From Pogonophryne albipinna (lineage: Eukaryota; Chordata; Actinopteri; Perciformes; Artedidraconidae), in the NCBI GenBank assembly GCA_028583405.1, contig CM053247.1, positions 9,492,946-9,556,945 on the forward strand: a DNA stretch of 64,000 bases, written 5' to 3'. Within the stretch, counting starts at the first letter, position 1, and each line of letters begins with the position of its first letter. The position numbers and the translations under genes were made by a program. The notes under the pieces are model-generated. The model was not told the DNA's origin, searched no databases, and saw only the letters and a list, made by a program, of their open reading frames with translations. Shown here in pieces: positions 35,901 through 45,829 of the stretch.

Positions 35901-38900
35901 GACATCACAAAGTGGGCAAAATCTGATCAGCTCATTTTCAGACAGGTTTTTATAGAAATGGATCAGGACAAAAAGAGAGTGAATCTTTTTTCCTGAAACT
36001 TCCAGAATCTCTTTACACAGAGGGGACACATGTTTATGTAGAAAAGACATGAAAAAGTGGATTTTGCATAATAGGTGAGCTTTAAGACTTTACTTGGACT
36101 TGTGTTGATTGAGTTCAACTTCTAAGTGAACTTCGACTAGGTTAAAATAATTAGAGACTTGACAAGGACTTGCACTGTTTCACTTTAACATAAGACTTGT
36201 CTTGAATCACTTGAAACTTGCCTTAGACTAGTCTTAATGGACTTCAACCTGGAACTTGATTTGGACTTGCCTCAAACTTGTTGTCTACATTGAGTTTGAA
36301 TAAGGACTTGGCTTGGACTTGGCTCAATTGACTAGACTTTGACTTGTCGACATCACAGTATCTAATGATACAATAACATGTTTCCATATTGTTCACTCCT
36401 AGCAGGCTCTACGATATTTTTTATACAGCTATTAGATGCTATGTGAATCTGAACATGTGACACTGGCTACCATCAAATGTCTCAGATGTCCGTCAACCTT
36501 TTCCTGCCAGCTTTTGGAGTAATCTTCCTCTTAAGGGAAACAGGCACTGCATTCCTCTGAACAGTCCAAACTGTGTTGGGAAATAAACTGATGCATTCAA
36601 TTATAAGGTATGCTAGGACGAGAGGTCAGGCATTTGTTATTACAAGTTGCCAACAGAGCTGAGTATAACAGGTTCAGAATAGACTTCAGCAATGCTCCAA
36701 TTATGAAATACAAATTGAGGTTTGTCCCTTAAAACTCAGAGGAAAATTATATTGTCTGAGATTTGCTTTCAGAGACATACATACTTCTCTTCTTTGAAAA
36801 TGAGATCTGACAGCGCTTCAGTGACTATTTATACCGAAATGCCAAACAACAATTAACATTTTTTTGGTCGGCCACTTTTATTTCATGGTGAACCGCTTAC
36901 TTTTGCAAGAGAAATGGGACAAATGTGAGATATTTTAACACCGAACATGAAAAAGACTGACGTAAGTGTGAGAAAAATAGTTTTGAAGCAATGCAGGGAA
37001 TTTTGGTTCATACGTTACTTGGATGTGTTTATTGGACCCACCTCCCTCATCGTCCCATATGAACTGTCACCAGGGCAACTAAATGCACGGTCTTTGCTAA
37101 TTTGGTCACAAAGAAAGTTCCAGCAGCTGGATGGCACCACACCCAGACACATGGACCAGTAAAAGTGTGAGAACCTGGATTTGGTGGAAACAATGACGGT
37201 GCTCTCAGCACAGGTTCCTGGTTCCCTATGCATTTACCAAGGCTGTTGGACACGTGCACTGAGTCCTTTCACTTTCCATAGTTACCGTGCTTAGTTCTAT
37301 TGTTATCTCCAGGTGGTCATTTTCCAGTGTAATGTCAACAGTGTCATTATAGGGCTCAGAGGAGCTGGACTCTGCGCTGGATGATATATATATATCATAA
37401 AAGAGCAAATACCTTGCATGTGTATTCGTTCAGCAGTTTTTTTCTGAAGTGGCTGAAGAATACACATTTTCTAACTGTTTCTTAAGTTAATGTTTCCAGT
37501 GTAAATCACAAAAGCCCTCTTCGGTGTTGAGAGGCAGGAGTTGAATTTATTATGTAGCCTTCTGGGGGTGCCATGGGTCTGATTCTACAACAAATCACAG
37601 ATGGGCCATGTCTAGTTGACAACCTCGTTAACAAAGTCATATCCAACGACCCACTTACACACACACCTCTGTTTTCTCATTACATTTAGCCTAAAGAGGA
37701 CCTATCTGTATTTTGTGCCTCTACTGTGACATGTTTACCTGCTGTTTTAATGTTCAAAAAGGTCTTTATTTTGCTGCAGCAACTCTTTTCACCCTCTGTC
37801 TGAAACCTATACGACACAACAGGAAAGGGAAAACCAATAATGGGGCCCGTTTAAAAAAATGGAGTCATATCAGACTCTAAGAAAAACATTTAAATACAGT
37901 TTACTGAATATCAGACTACAATGAGTACATAATGCAAAACCAGACGGTACAAATGAATCAATCAAGTGTTTACTTTGTACATGCAAGATCTGGTGCATAA
38001 TCATGAGCTTCAATGTGTCAAATTCCTTAAAAATATAAAGCTGAAACAATTAATCGATCAACATAAAAATAAATGTGCAATTTGTATTTTTTTTCAATTT
38101 CATTGATTTAATCCAACAACATTTGCAAACTTTATTTGGTTCCAACTTCTTAAATGCAAGGATTTATGAATTCTTTATTTTCAATAACTACGAACTGAAT
38201 ACTCTAGAATCCCAGACTGGTAATCTGAATTTGTCACCTTGGCTTCAGAGCTTGTGATGGACAATTTGTCCTCTACTATGGCTTTTCATACACAAAGCGA
38301 GCAATCAAAACAGAGTTATGAGAGACAGGTAATGTGTAATGCATTTAAGATAGTTCAGTTTGTGGTCTGGCCACAGATTGGCACACACACGTCAGAGCCA
38401 CAACATAATACCGTGACATAGTGTGTTATACTGTATTCATTTTGACTGGAGCTTAAGAGGTTAACAGCGCCCTGAAGGAGTTTGAGGGTCAACCTCTGTT
38501 TGTAAAAAGGGCCTAGAAAAATACAGGCAACTAGCCCAATACCTTTACTCATATTGAAAGAATGCTCACTAATGACAACTTATGTCCGGTATGATAACAC
38601 CTTAACAAAAAGATTTATAGTCACTTATAACAGTTTGTGTAATTGTACGGTCCTACTTTAAATGTTTGACATCCAGACATCATTGCACACGTTAAATCTT
38701 GTTCACGCGGGGGACACGGATGAAACGGCCCATCGCACTTGGCAGGAGGTCTCCGATGATCGTATCGCTGGTGGAAAACCGAGTTAATCTATCAAATGCA
38801 GTCCAAACAGCATCAGCACTGAGAACAAACAGCCTGACTGGATTTAACCCCAAGGATCCAGCCAATGAAGTATGTGTGCGCCATGTGTGAAGATCAACAC

Positions 38901-41900
38901 TCATGACACGGAATGTTCCGGCTTAGCGGCAAATATTTATCAAGCTGGCCTGCTCCTCGCCAATAGAATAACCCACCGCTCCACATTAAAGCCCGGACAC
39001 AATGCTTTAGGCCGAGCCGCCAAATCACCTATGGAGCTGGTACAACTTCTCTTTTGTATTAAAAGTTAATAAAATAGGACAGCAGTGCAAATATTTTCAC
39101 AGTGGAAAATGAAGCCAGACACCCAGGTGCATTGCAGAGGTTGAGCGTGAAGGCAATATGGTTTTGGTTTTGGCGGAGGCATGCGCCATGTTTTGACCGA
39201 GCAGATCTTTCAAGTTTAATATTTCAGTCTGTCGGCGAGTGCACGCAGGGTGTGCAGAAGAGCTTTATATGATCCAGTATTTCCAAAAAGCCGTTAGCTA
39301 TGAATAATAGATGCATGTTATATATTGCTGAATCCAGAAATACCCATTCATTTGTATTATGTAGTTACGCAAATATTTGTTTTCCCCACAGAATGATACC
39401 TCTACACTAACACACTGTTTCAGTTTGAAGAAGATAAGAATCAATTAGGATTACCATATGTCAGATGTTGCCCAGCCTCTTAAAAGAGTACTAAACACAG
39501 GGACTGCAGAGGGAGAGAGATAGAGAGAGGAAGGAGGGAAACAGCCAGAGTGCATCAACAGATGGTCACTTTGCTGGGGAACATGAAATAGACATCAGAG
39601 ATGCTGTAGGCACATCTGGAGTGGCAGGAAGCTGGGTGCACGGAGCTGCAGATCTGTAGGATAATTAGATGAGGGTCAGGACTTTAGTGTGCGTGTGAGT
39701 TGGAAGCGCAGAGTTAAAAGTAATGGAGACATAATGAAGATTTAACATTTAAACATTGTATGTTTTTTAAACAGGTTTTTTAACCCAACAGGTGCAGTAT
39801 CATTATCAGATTCTGGTGAAATCAATTATAAGTAGCCCGAGTGCTACGTAGTGATAGTGGAGTCCAAGTCTAGTTTGAGTCATTTGTCAAGTCTTCATTT
39901 AAAGTGAATCAGAACAAGTTTTAGTCAGGTCTCAAGTCATTTCAAAGAAGTCAAGTCTTGAGTCATTTGAAACAAGTGCTACTCATGTCATAAGTAATCG
40001 TCTATCAAGACAAGCCAGTTCTTGGCGCAAAGTCAATTGTGACAAATTAAGTCAGGAGTCCAAGTCTGTTAACACAAGTTCAAGTAAGGTCTACATTTAG
40101 ATCCTTCCCTCTTATTCCGAATAGCTGTCTTAATGAATATGATAAGTGAAAAATTAAGGAAAACCTTGTTGCCACAATACCAGAGGTTTCGGTTTGCTCT
40201 GAAGTTGCAGGAACTAAAAAATATGCACATATCTATCTTAAACATTTATTGTCACTTTGAAGAAGTTACATATTTCATTAAAGCTATAGTGATTCACATT
40301 TTTGATCATTTTAGAATTTTTTATAAATGTCCATCACTTACAAGTATTTACAAAAAATTGCCAAGAGAAGTGTTGGTTTATTAATATCATCGCCAATATC
40401 GCTTCTATTGTTATATGGTTTAGCTTCTTAGATGTAAACCTTTTACAACCAAAAATGCTGCGCTCGATTTACTTTCACCAGGTTTCCCAGGAGGCTTACG
40501 ACATGTGCTTTTTACAAATTACGTTTATATGTCCCACCCACTCAGTGTGTGCCTGCTCAAATAAATCAAGCCAAGCGTTCAACTGATTGTTGCCCCTTGC
40601 CTCTCCTATAGCATGCACAGAGGTGACTGAGAATGTACTGAAATACGAAAATATGACTAACATTTACATGAGATTTGTATTTTGCTTATACTGCAGATGA
40701 CCAAAAATAGAGGTTAGTTTACTAGTAGTAGCACATTAAGATGGATGCAAAATCTAAAATAACAGCCTTAAGAAATCAAGCTGTAATTTCTATTTTGGTT
40801 CGAATTCTAAATTAGAATTTTGTTAGGGTCTTGCTTTACAATTTACACATGTAAAACCTTTAATATAAGGGTTGCGATGGATGGGGTATAATGAAGGGCA
40901 GAATTCAAAAATTACCAAATGTGTAACAAGGAGAAAAAGCTTGTGTGATTATTTGGGAAAGACTATCGCACCACTTACAAATTTGAGGAGGAAAGATTTG
41001 TTTTCCACACAATATTTCTAGAGCAGATCCAGGGTTCCTACAGCCAAGACCATCTGAAGACCAACTTTAGACACATTTTTTATCTGGATCTAATTTGGTT
41101 TAAAGAGGCTCTATTATGCTTTTTGGGGTTTCCCCTGTTGCGTATAGGTTGTTGTGCATCTAAATTGTCTGCAAAGGCTAAAGTTCCAATTTTCCCTCCA
41201 GAGGGAGTTTCGTTCCCACACACTCCCCCACCCTCTTGCCTGAAACACCTTTACTTTTGTAACATATTGACGTCACTATGTAACACTCGTGATTTATTGA
41301 CGCTCAAACACATTGTACATGTTAGGCTAAGGGGCACAACATTTCCGACACATCTTCAAATAATCTTTAGTTACCACTTGGGAAAATCAGAGTTACCAAT
41401 TGATTATGAGATAACGCAACATAAAAAAAAAAAAAAAATTCCATCTCATGTCTAAGCTCTTTTTAGACTTTTGGAATATTGATTCAAGACCATATAATAC
41501 CAATGAATTGCTTTTAGATGAATGAATGAACTGCCACACGTAGCATGAGAAACAGGCGTTCTTTTTTTCATGACTGATATTTTCGTCAAAAAAATCAATT
41601 TCTATTCTTCCTGTTTTTAAAATTCACATACTCTGCTCCAGGGAGATACTCTCCAACTGCTCTTTTTCCCCCCTCATTGCAGTCTGCGTACGTGAACCTA
41701 TCCACCCTTCCTTGCTGGAGGTGGGAGGTGGAGGCCAGAGCTGGCGCTGGTGTCGCTGCTCTGTGTTCTTTGTGGCTGTGGAGGAGGAGGAGGGACAGGA
41801 TTCAGAGAACTGCGGTGGGAGGTTTAGTGCACTGAGTGGGCAGCAGCTCCAGCATCTGCTCCCTCTTAGCGGCAACCACACTGGGTGTTATTGTTCCCGA

Positions 41901-44371
41901 CAAAGACGAAAAAAAATAGGGGGGGTGACAGAGAAAGGGGGGGAGGTAGCAAAGCATGGAGGTTAAAGAAGTTGAAAATAAAGACAGAGACATGAGCCGT
42001 GAATCTGATGGAGTTTGCTGTGTAAAGCAAAACGGATGGAGAGAGGGAAGGCAGATATCAGATGGAGGGTGGGCAGGGAGACCCATGTAGGGGGGAAGCC
42101 TCATAAAAGCATCATTAGGGAGTGGGCTGCACCTCCAGGCATGCTCGCCCAATGACTCACACCTACAGCTTGTGAAGGCTTCCACTGGGCAGAGAGGAGG
42201 CCGGGATCAAGGCCACGAGCAGGGTCGTGTGTCAAAACACATTGTGAGAAATGGATAAATAAAACAAAAATGCTGCACATGTCTTAACCTTCAGGTTTCA
42301 AAGAAAGGGAAAACTGCTTCCTAAAATAATATGCAGACAGTCTTTCTTGTTGTGCTTTAACCCCCAACGCAAATAACACGTTTGAAATGACTGAATATAT
42401 CGAGCCTTTGATATTAACAAGGATATTGTGCTTTCTAAACTGGGGATATCTGACAGCCTTATTGCCGTGCATATTGTGCTTAGAAAACTAAAGACACTTT
42501 TTATTCTCAAAAGGTTTGAAATTAGTTGATTAAAGGCAGCTACAGTATGTCAGCAGCGCACATCTTGGGACAATGCAAATATTGTTGTTACTCAATACTC
42601 AATTTATTCTCTCTGTAAAAAATTTTTTTTAATTTGTTTACAAACTCAGTCTTACTTTTTCTCGTTAGCTACTGTAGCTCTTGGTTTATCTGTGACCTAA
42701 CTACTGGTTGACCCGGAAAGCAGTTTTCGATGCCGTGGAAAACATTTCAAGTATGCTCTATCACTTTCACTTACTTGGATAATATGATCAAGCTGGGCAT
42801 TTGTTTAAAAACTTTGGTCAAGGTAATATTTGCCCTAATGGCCTCTGTTGTAAATCGTAACTTGTGTTTTGGCACTGATTTAAGCTAGAAGTTAAAAGTT
42901 CTACCCAACAGGGATGAAAGTAAAATGTAAGAAAACAAGATCCAAATTATGGACAAAGGGATCATTTATCCTTAGAATCTGTCCACATTATAAAAAAAAA
43001 TCTGCACAGTGTCAAAGAGGTTATACGGGTTGCATGTCATTTGGCTGAACTCTGAAGTAACCGTGTAACACACATTCTCATTACCCCCGTTTGTCCTCAT
43101 GGGATTCTTCGCACATATCTGAAATGTTGATAATATGTTACTATGCAAGACTATGTGGAATGTGGGAATGGTTTTGGCTCGGGTAATTTGCTGACAGCTA
43201 TGTACACAGCTCTCTTGATAGACAACGAATTACAATGATGTTACTTGCCCTACACAGGGACACAGACTAGATTTTAGCCTACACCTGTAAGGTCAGCAGT
43301 TCACTTGTGGCTTGGCCTGGAACTGTGCGACTGGCACTGATGCATGTACTTGTTTAACAAGCAGTACATGATGTATCTTGGCTAAATATTTCATGTTTAA
43401 AGCACCTGAGAACTTTATTTTTGCATGTATACTATGTATGTGTACATTGTTGATATGACTATAGCATTTTGCTAGTTTTTTCTAATGAGAAGAGTCTTTT
43501 TAGACATTGCAACATTTAAGATTGAAATGTTGGACTATCAATGGGCTTGTCATTTGCTGTAAACTGCTTCATTGGAATTGAATGACATTGGTGTTTTCAG
43601 AAAAAAACACCCAACCACTGTCATGTTAAGATTGAGAGGCCTGACTAGTACTGCAACTAACAATGTTTTCATGACCGATTTATCTATCTATATGATTTTA
43701 TCAATCAACATGTCAAAAAAAACTAGAAGTTCAAAATCCCATTTGTAATTTCTTGAGATCCTGGTGTATGGTGGCAGACTGGTGCAAATGGCTCAAAACA
43801 CTTCCAAAAAACCCAAATGTTTGTCACTGTTGGCACAGTTAGTCTGTTTCATAATTGTAAGCGTTTTGTCAGTATGTTTGAAATGACTAGGTTAGCTACA
43901 TAAAATCACAATCTAACAGTTTAATCCTGCTTTAATCCCAATTCAAATTCAGACAGGTTTAGCCCTTTGGCAGATCTGCTCAGCTTTGCTTCAGAATCTT
44001 ATTGTTATTCCACATATATGATGAGGCCACCAGGGCGCTGGTGCTGCACATACTAACTATACTGGCCCTCTGCACATGTCCTTCCGAGCCTATAATGGTC
44101 TCTCACGTCAACCTGAGTCTTTAATCCTGTATAATAAGATTTCCTTACCCATCAAAATCTTGTCAAATCCCACTCGAGTCAAGGCCTCCCCAACCAACGT
44201 GGACATGTTCCAATGAAAGGAGACTTACCATAAATCTGAGCGTCCTGGCATGAGCCTCATCTTTCCGCTGAAATACGGTTCAAAATCTTGGGTCTTGAGT
44301 CTGTGGGCGTAGTCTATATAGCCAGATACTTCCTGTCCAAGAGTATTATGATCCCTTATGAAAATGACCGA
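20859..44371 (-). CDS. cfap299: Cilia- and flagella-associated protein 299, last three coding exons
   Basis: Three exons at 44371-44229, 22641-22512 and 20951-20859 join in frame to give the C-terminal 121 residues of CFAP299 (C4orf22). The family is about 230 residues long and is linked to cilia and spermatogenesis; its biochemical role is not established. Diagnostic blocks are [50 protein letters not shown] and [12 protein letters not shown]. Introns are 21,587 and 1,560 bp with GT/AG ends. The first half of the protein was not found up to 64000, so the gene is partial here. It lies upstream of bmp3 in the same direction, as in tetrapods. Its large intron hosts most of the transposons in the window. 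Confidence 0.93.
20952..22511 (-). other. cfap299 last intron
   Basis: The intron is 1560 bp between donor ATG|GTAGGTG and acceptor CCAG. No mobile element was recognised. A C-rich run lies near 21883-21891. Confidence 0.8.
22512..22641 (-). CDS. cfap299: cfap299 penultimate coding exon
   Basis: This exon is 130 nt. Its first base completes a Cys codon (TG+C) begun in the previous exon, followed by 43 codons from [16 protein letters not shown] to KKILNVDPM. The acceptor is CTCTACAG and the donor GTAGGTG. The NSSPN and GLLF...KRD...ILNVDP blocks match the family. Confidence 0.94.
22642..24193 (-). other. cfap299 intron, no defined element
   Basis: I see no exon or clear repeat here. Short open frames are not convincing. 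Confidence 0.45.
24194..24517 (+). mobile_element. CR1/L2-type LINE reverse-transcriptase fragment
   Basis: Translation across two or three frames shows reverse-transcriptase remains of the CR1/L2 group. GVPQ is followed, after a frameshift, by a PFLFIIYLL segment, a broken catalytic region, and the downstream block [21 protein letters not shown]. The last block is typical of fish Maui/L2-like elements. The fragment is truncated at both sides and ends at the hAT insertion. Confidence 0.75.
24518..25251. mobile_element. hAT-type MITE with exact 8-bp target duplication
   Basis: Termini TAGGGATGTAACGATA and TATCGTTACATCCCTA are perfect inverted repeats, flanked on both sides by TTATAGAT (24510-24517 and 25252-25259). 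The inner ends contain repeated CGATATTATCGCGAT-like words. The interior is AT-rich with no recognisable transposase. Eight-base duplications and these termini fit the hAT superfamily. Confidence 0.92.
25260..25887. other. Intronic DNA before the L1-like LINE
   Basis: No gene is recognised. Part of this may be the 5' side or ORF1-ORF2 junction of the LINE, but I found no convincing ORF1. G-rich runs occur at about 25850 and 25926. Confidence 0.35.
26029..26355 (+). pseudogene. LINE endonuclease-domain remnant
   Basis: The frame starting just before [11 protein letters not shown] contains the N-terminal endonuclease motifs FNVRGLN and FQETH. It runs to a stop at about 26353 within the domain. 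The C-terminal endonuclease motif SDHNPI reappears in another frame at about 26690. Confidence 0.85.
27063..27818 (+). pseudogene. LINE reverse-transcriptase fragment
   Basis: This is a 251-codon open piece of an L1-type reverse transcriptase. It carries the N-terminal palm motifs NYRPISL, GFIKGR and [11 protein letters not shown]. It stops just before the region leading to the YADD box (28067-28078), so the enzyme is interrupted. Confidence 0.9.
28038..28063. repeat. 26-bp perfect palindrome in the LINE catalytic region
   Basis: GTCACATTCTATA (28038-28050) is followed directly by its exact reverse complement (28051-28063), with no loop. Read in the reverse-transcriptase frame, it introduces a TGA immediately before LYADD. 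Confidence 0.95.
28287..28498 (+). pseudogene. hAT transposase C-terminal (dimerisation) remnant
   Basis: The reading shows [16 protein letters not shown] then [10 protein letters not shown], the typical hAT C-terminal dimerisation block. After a frameshift, [18 protein letters not shown] runs to a TAA at about 28498. Upstream catalytic regions are absent. Confidence 0.8.
29161..29241 (+). pseudogene. hAT transposase N-terminal stub
   Basis: The ATG is followed by [15 protein letters not shown] and the frame stops after 26 codons. The SKKRKVD start is the same as in the longer hAT remnant at 55272. The sequence then passes into an end resembling the 3' terminus of the 54415-56214 element, so this is an internal-deletion product. 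Confidence 0.7.
30280..30605. other. Short non-coding stretch between LINE and LTR element
   Basis: No feature was recognised. The last five bases, TTGGA (30601-30605), are the target duplication of the LTR element. Confidence 0.5.
30606..30996 (-). repeat. 3' LTR of the LTR retrotransposon
   Basis: This LTR is 391 bp and near-identical to 33732-34122. It carries the minus-strand AATAAA about 55 bp from its end. The polypurine tract lies immediately to its right, at 30997-31010. Confidence 0.95.
31096..31275. repeat. 45-bp tandem array in LTR element
   Basis: About four copies of a 45-bp unit containing GGCAAGGCAGAGTTCGA. Two successive copies start at 31116 and 31161. Confidence 0.9.
31390..31857. 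repeat. 60-bp tandem array in LTR element
   Basis: Seven or so copies of a 60-bp unit starting CTCCAACGGCACAGGACA. The central copies start exactly at 31501, 31561, 31621, 31681, 31741 and 31801. The first copies are shortened variants. Confidence 0.93.
31858..32895. repeat. 15-bp minisatellite in LTR element (~69 units)
   Basis: About 1.04 kb of imperfect units of the form GGGGACTTGAGAG / GGAACTCGAGAG, with a 15-bp period and some higher-order repetition. For example, blocks near 31970-32200 recur near 32210-32420. Confidence 0.92.
32905..33320. repeat. 72-bp tandem array in LTR element
   Basis: About five to six copies of a 72-bp unit containing GAGGTGCTGGAGTCGGCC. The first two copies of this word start at 32928 and 33000. 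Confidence 0.92.
33357..33713 (-). CDS. Gag-like start ORF of the LTR element
   Basis: This 118-codon frame starts [14 protein letters not shown] shortly after the 5' LTR, at the position where fish Gypsy elements begin gag (MDPA-type starts). It contains a basic, Arg/Lys-containing middle ([15 protein letters not shown]) and ends SGTRLA. I see no zinc knuckle or capsid motif. It overlaps the start of the repeat-rich frame, and a frameshift may have separated the two. Confidence 0.5.
   Translation of the reverse strand: MGPADPFELELLNFSFFLANCSDRWKRAPGVQQREAVLSEARQMAREKPGLVKFLPGWISKILPVCDSRPASPRHASSLSPNSQPGTIRLAGFRLKSTHASAPVPAPVQESYSGTRLA
33732..34122 (-). repeat. 5' LTR of the LTR retrotransposon
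   Basis: This LTR is 391 bp and differs from 30606-30996 by three transitions, two of them within the first 15 bases as written on the plus strand. The TTGGA target repeat follows directly. Confidence 0.95.
34128..34609. other. Intronic DNA, no feature recognised
   Basis: I see no gene or element. It borders a dispersed repeat beginning at about 34610. Confidence 0.45.
35036..36081. mobile_element. TTAA-flanked MITE inserted in the ACTTG array
   Basis: TTAA occurs at both borders (35032-35035, 36082-36085). Ends AGGTCCCCTATTAT and ATAATAGGTGAGCT are imperfect inverted repeats. The ACTTG-rich array continues on both sides. The interior holds a further inverted-repeat insertion at about 35272-35790 and a G run at about 35839-35850. 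There is no coding sequence. Confidence 0.8.
35272..35790. mobile_element. Probable nested MITE
   Basis: The inverted ends GCGTTCACACTGGAGTA (about 35275-35291) and TATTCCGGTGTGAACGT (about 35747-35763) enclose about 470 bp. GTACTTAGTGCCGG occurs inside the left part and again just after the right end. I could not identify the exact borders or a target duplication. Confidence 0.5.
36346..37691. other. Intronic DNA, no feature recognised
   Basis: No exon, RNA or defined element was seen. A short TATATATATATCATA run lies near 37386-37399. Confidence 0.45.
37692..37853. repeat. Short TTAA-MITE relative
   Basis: It begins AAAGAGGACCTATCTG. It shares TTTTGTGCCTCT, ATGTTCAAAAAGGTC and ACCCTCTGTCTGAAACC-like words with the MITE at 14092, and ends near GGGGCCCGTTTAA. 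The central part of the family is missing. Confidence 0.6.
37854..39844. other. Intronic DNA with a possible conserved block
   Basis: No exon was found. The stretch 38690-39070 is non-repetitive and richer in GC than its surroundings, with both strands open over about 190-210 bp. It could be a conserved non-coding element or an unrecognised exon, but no splice-bounded frame matched a family I know. Confidence 0.4.
39845..40180. repeat. Inverted partial copy of the ACTTG-rich dispersed repeat
   Basis: On the minus strand this reads as the 34610-35030 repeat: TATTGTGGCAACAAGGTTTT, then a CATTCATTAAGACAGC block, then AACTTG/GACTTGG words. The two copies are inverted relative to each other, about 5 kb apart. 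Confidence 0.75.
40181..41099. other. Intronic DNA, no feature recognised
   Basis: I see no gene or clear repeat. It is AT-rich. Confidence 0.45.
41104..41350 (+). repeat. TTAA-MITE fragment (left half)
   Basis: TTAA at 41100-41103 is followed by AGAGGCTCTATTATGC, then family words around GTCTGCAAAGGCTAAA, CTCCAGAGGGAGTTTC and GACGTCACTATGTAA. The right end is missing or too diverged to place. Confidence 0.65.
41351..44228 (-). other. cfap299 intron, GC-rich block at 41690-42220
   Basis: Most of the stretch shows nothing. On the minus strand of 41690-42220, frames with uneven composition occur, including [15 protein letters not shown]. No splice-bounded exon of a known gene was recognised. 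It may be a relic or simply a GC-rich unique block. Confidence 0.35.
44229..44371 (-). CDS. cfap299: cfap299 internal coding exon
   Basis: This 143-nt exon has 47 codons from [13 protein letters not shown] to MPGRSDL plus two bases (TG). The acceptor is TTTTTTACAG and the donor TG|GTAAGT. The [20 protein letters not shown] and EPYFSGK blocks identify CFAP299. Confidence 0.95.
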
Positions 44372-45829
44372 CTGTAAAAAAGAGAGAAAAAGAAGGAAAC
44401 ATTCTGCGTAAATAATCATGGCCAGCAAGCCTTTGCTGGGTAAAAGCCAGAAAGGCAAATATCACTTGTTAAAAGCGGACAGATAGAGGAGATCTGTTAC
44501 AAATCCTCCCACTTTGAAATCCAAAGGCTCATGTTATACGGTTCTGATCAGAAATTATTCCAACTAATGTCGTCCTGCCTTGGCCGCAATAGCTTTGGAG
44601 GACTGTCTACAGGATATCCTGCTCAGATAAGTGCGTGGGACTCAAGCTGAATCCTTTGACTTACAGTAACTAGAGTCTCAGTTCCGTTCCAGCACACCTA
44701 CAGTTCGGACAACAATTTAGCTTTAACTGACATTAAAGGTGGAGTCCTGAGTACAAACGTTATACTGCAAGTTGTGTGAAAAGTTAAGGATCTCTTAAGA
44801 TAAGTCAAGTCAAAAAGGGGGACCTAAAAATATCAAAGGGGATGAAATTGGTCAATGCAATAGAATTTCCTTCCTGTTGACTTGACAACATTTCCCACAA
44901 GCCTACTATCTTGTTTATCATCACCTGAATACAAGACAAATCAATACTCCTGGTTCAAAGGGGTGTTAAGAGTAGCAGACTAATGCAAATGTCCCTAGTG
45001 GCTAAACAACAGTACTACAACTTCTGTGTCAAATACTTTTTTCCATTGACTTACATTGGTAAAGAGACGTCTGTGGATACTTTTTTTTTAACAACCCAGT
45101 GCGAACACTTTTATAGCTTTAATTGAAATCATTGGGGTCTACAGGTTATAACATGCGCTAAAAAACAAATCCAGGGTTATATTCCCTGTCCATTCATCGG
45201 ACAGAGCCAAGAGCGAGAGACGTGGGGTTTAAGGATAACTTCACTATGGGCCTTTTACTCTCAAGATTCAGGCCTTTTTGCCTTCATGCGCCACTGAGCA
45301 ACTTTCATAGGAAAGAAAGGGGTCCCACCTCCATCCGTGTATCCAGCTCTTTTTATACATCGTTGCCCAAAACCCATCTTGTCAAATGCTACAAAAAATG
45401 TTAAGTGTACTAGCAAAAAGAATCAGATTATGGATGCTAAATATCTTTTTAGGAAGATAAAAACCAGCTACTGGGGAGCCCCTTTGGTTTAAGGGTTAAG
45501 ACCTTAGAAAAGAATAACCACAAGAAGTGATGCAACAGGTTAGCCCTCTATAGTTCAAAGACTGATTTCTGATAGAACTATATGAGTAAGAAAAGATAAG
45601 GCTAAGATTATTCAACGCAAACAAAACACATGATTCCTAAAACAGTTTTATGCTTGCTCAACAGAGACAGGGTCTTTGAAGTAAGCCCGAACCAGACATA
45701 ATCTGAGAAAAAAAGGATGACGAATGGTTTTGTAACCGGATTCAGACAAAGCAAATGCAAGTTGTCCAGATCCCCTCAGGTGACAGCAGAACATGAAATG
45801 ATTTCTCATGTTGATTTGATGGTTTAGAT
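44372..45829 (-). other. cfap299 intron, no defined element
   Basis: No exon was found. The part at about 44950-45400 has the look of a diverged interspersed repeat, but I cannot define its ends. Confidence 0.4.

Larger units (their letters stand above)
34610..36345. repeat. Dispersed repeat with ACTTGGACTTG-rich array, interrupted by a MITE
   Basis: The left shoulder (34610-34720, with TATTGTGGCAACAAGGTTTT) leads into an array of degenerate words such as GACTTGGACTTG. The array spans 34720-35031 and resumes at 36086-36345 after a MITE. The same shoulder and array occur in inverse orientation at 39845-40180, so the array belongs to a mobile or dispersed unit. I cannot name the family. Confidence 0.75.
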
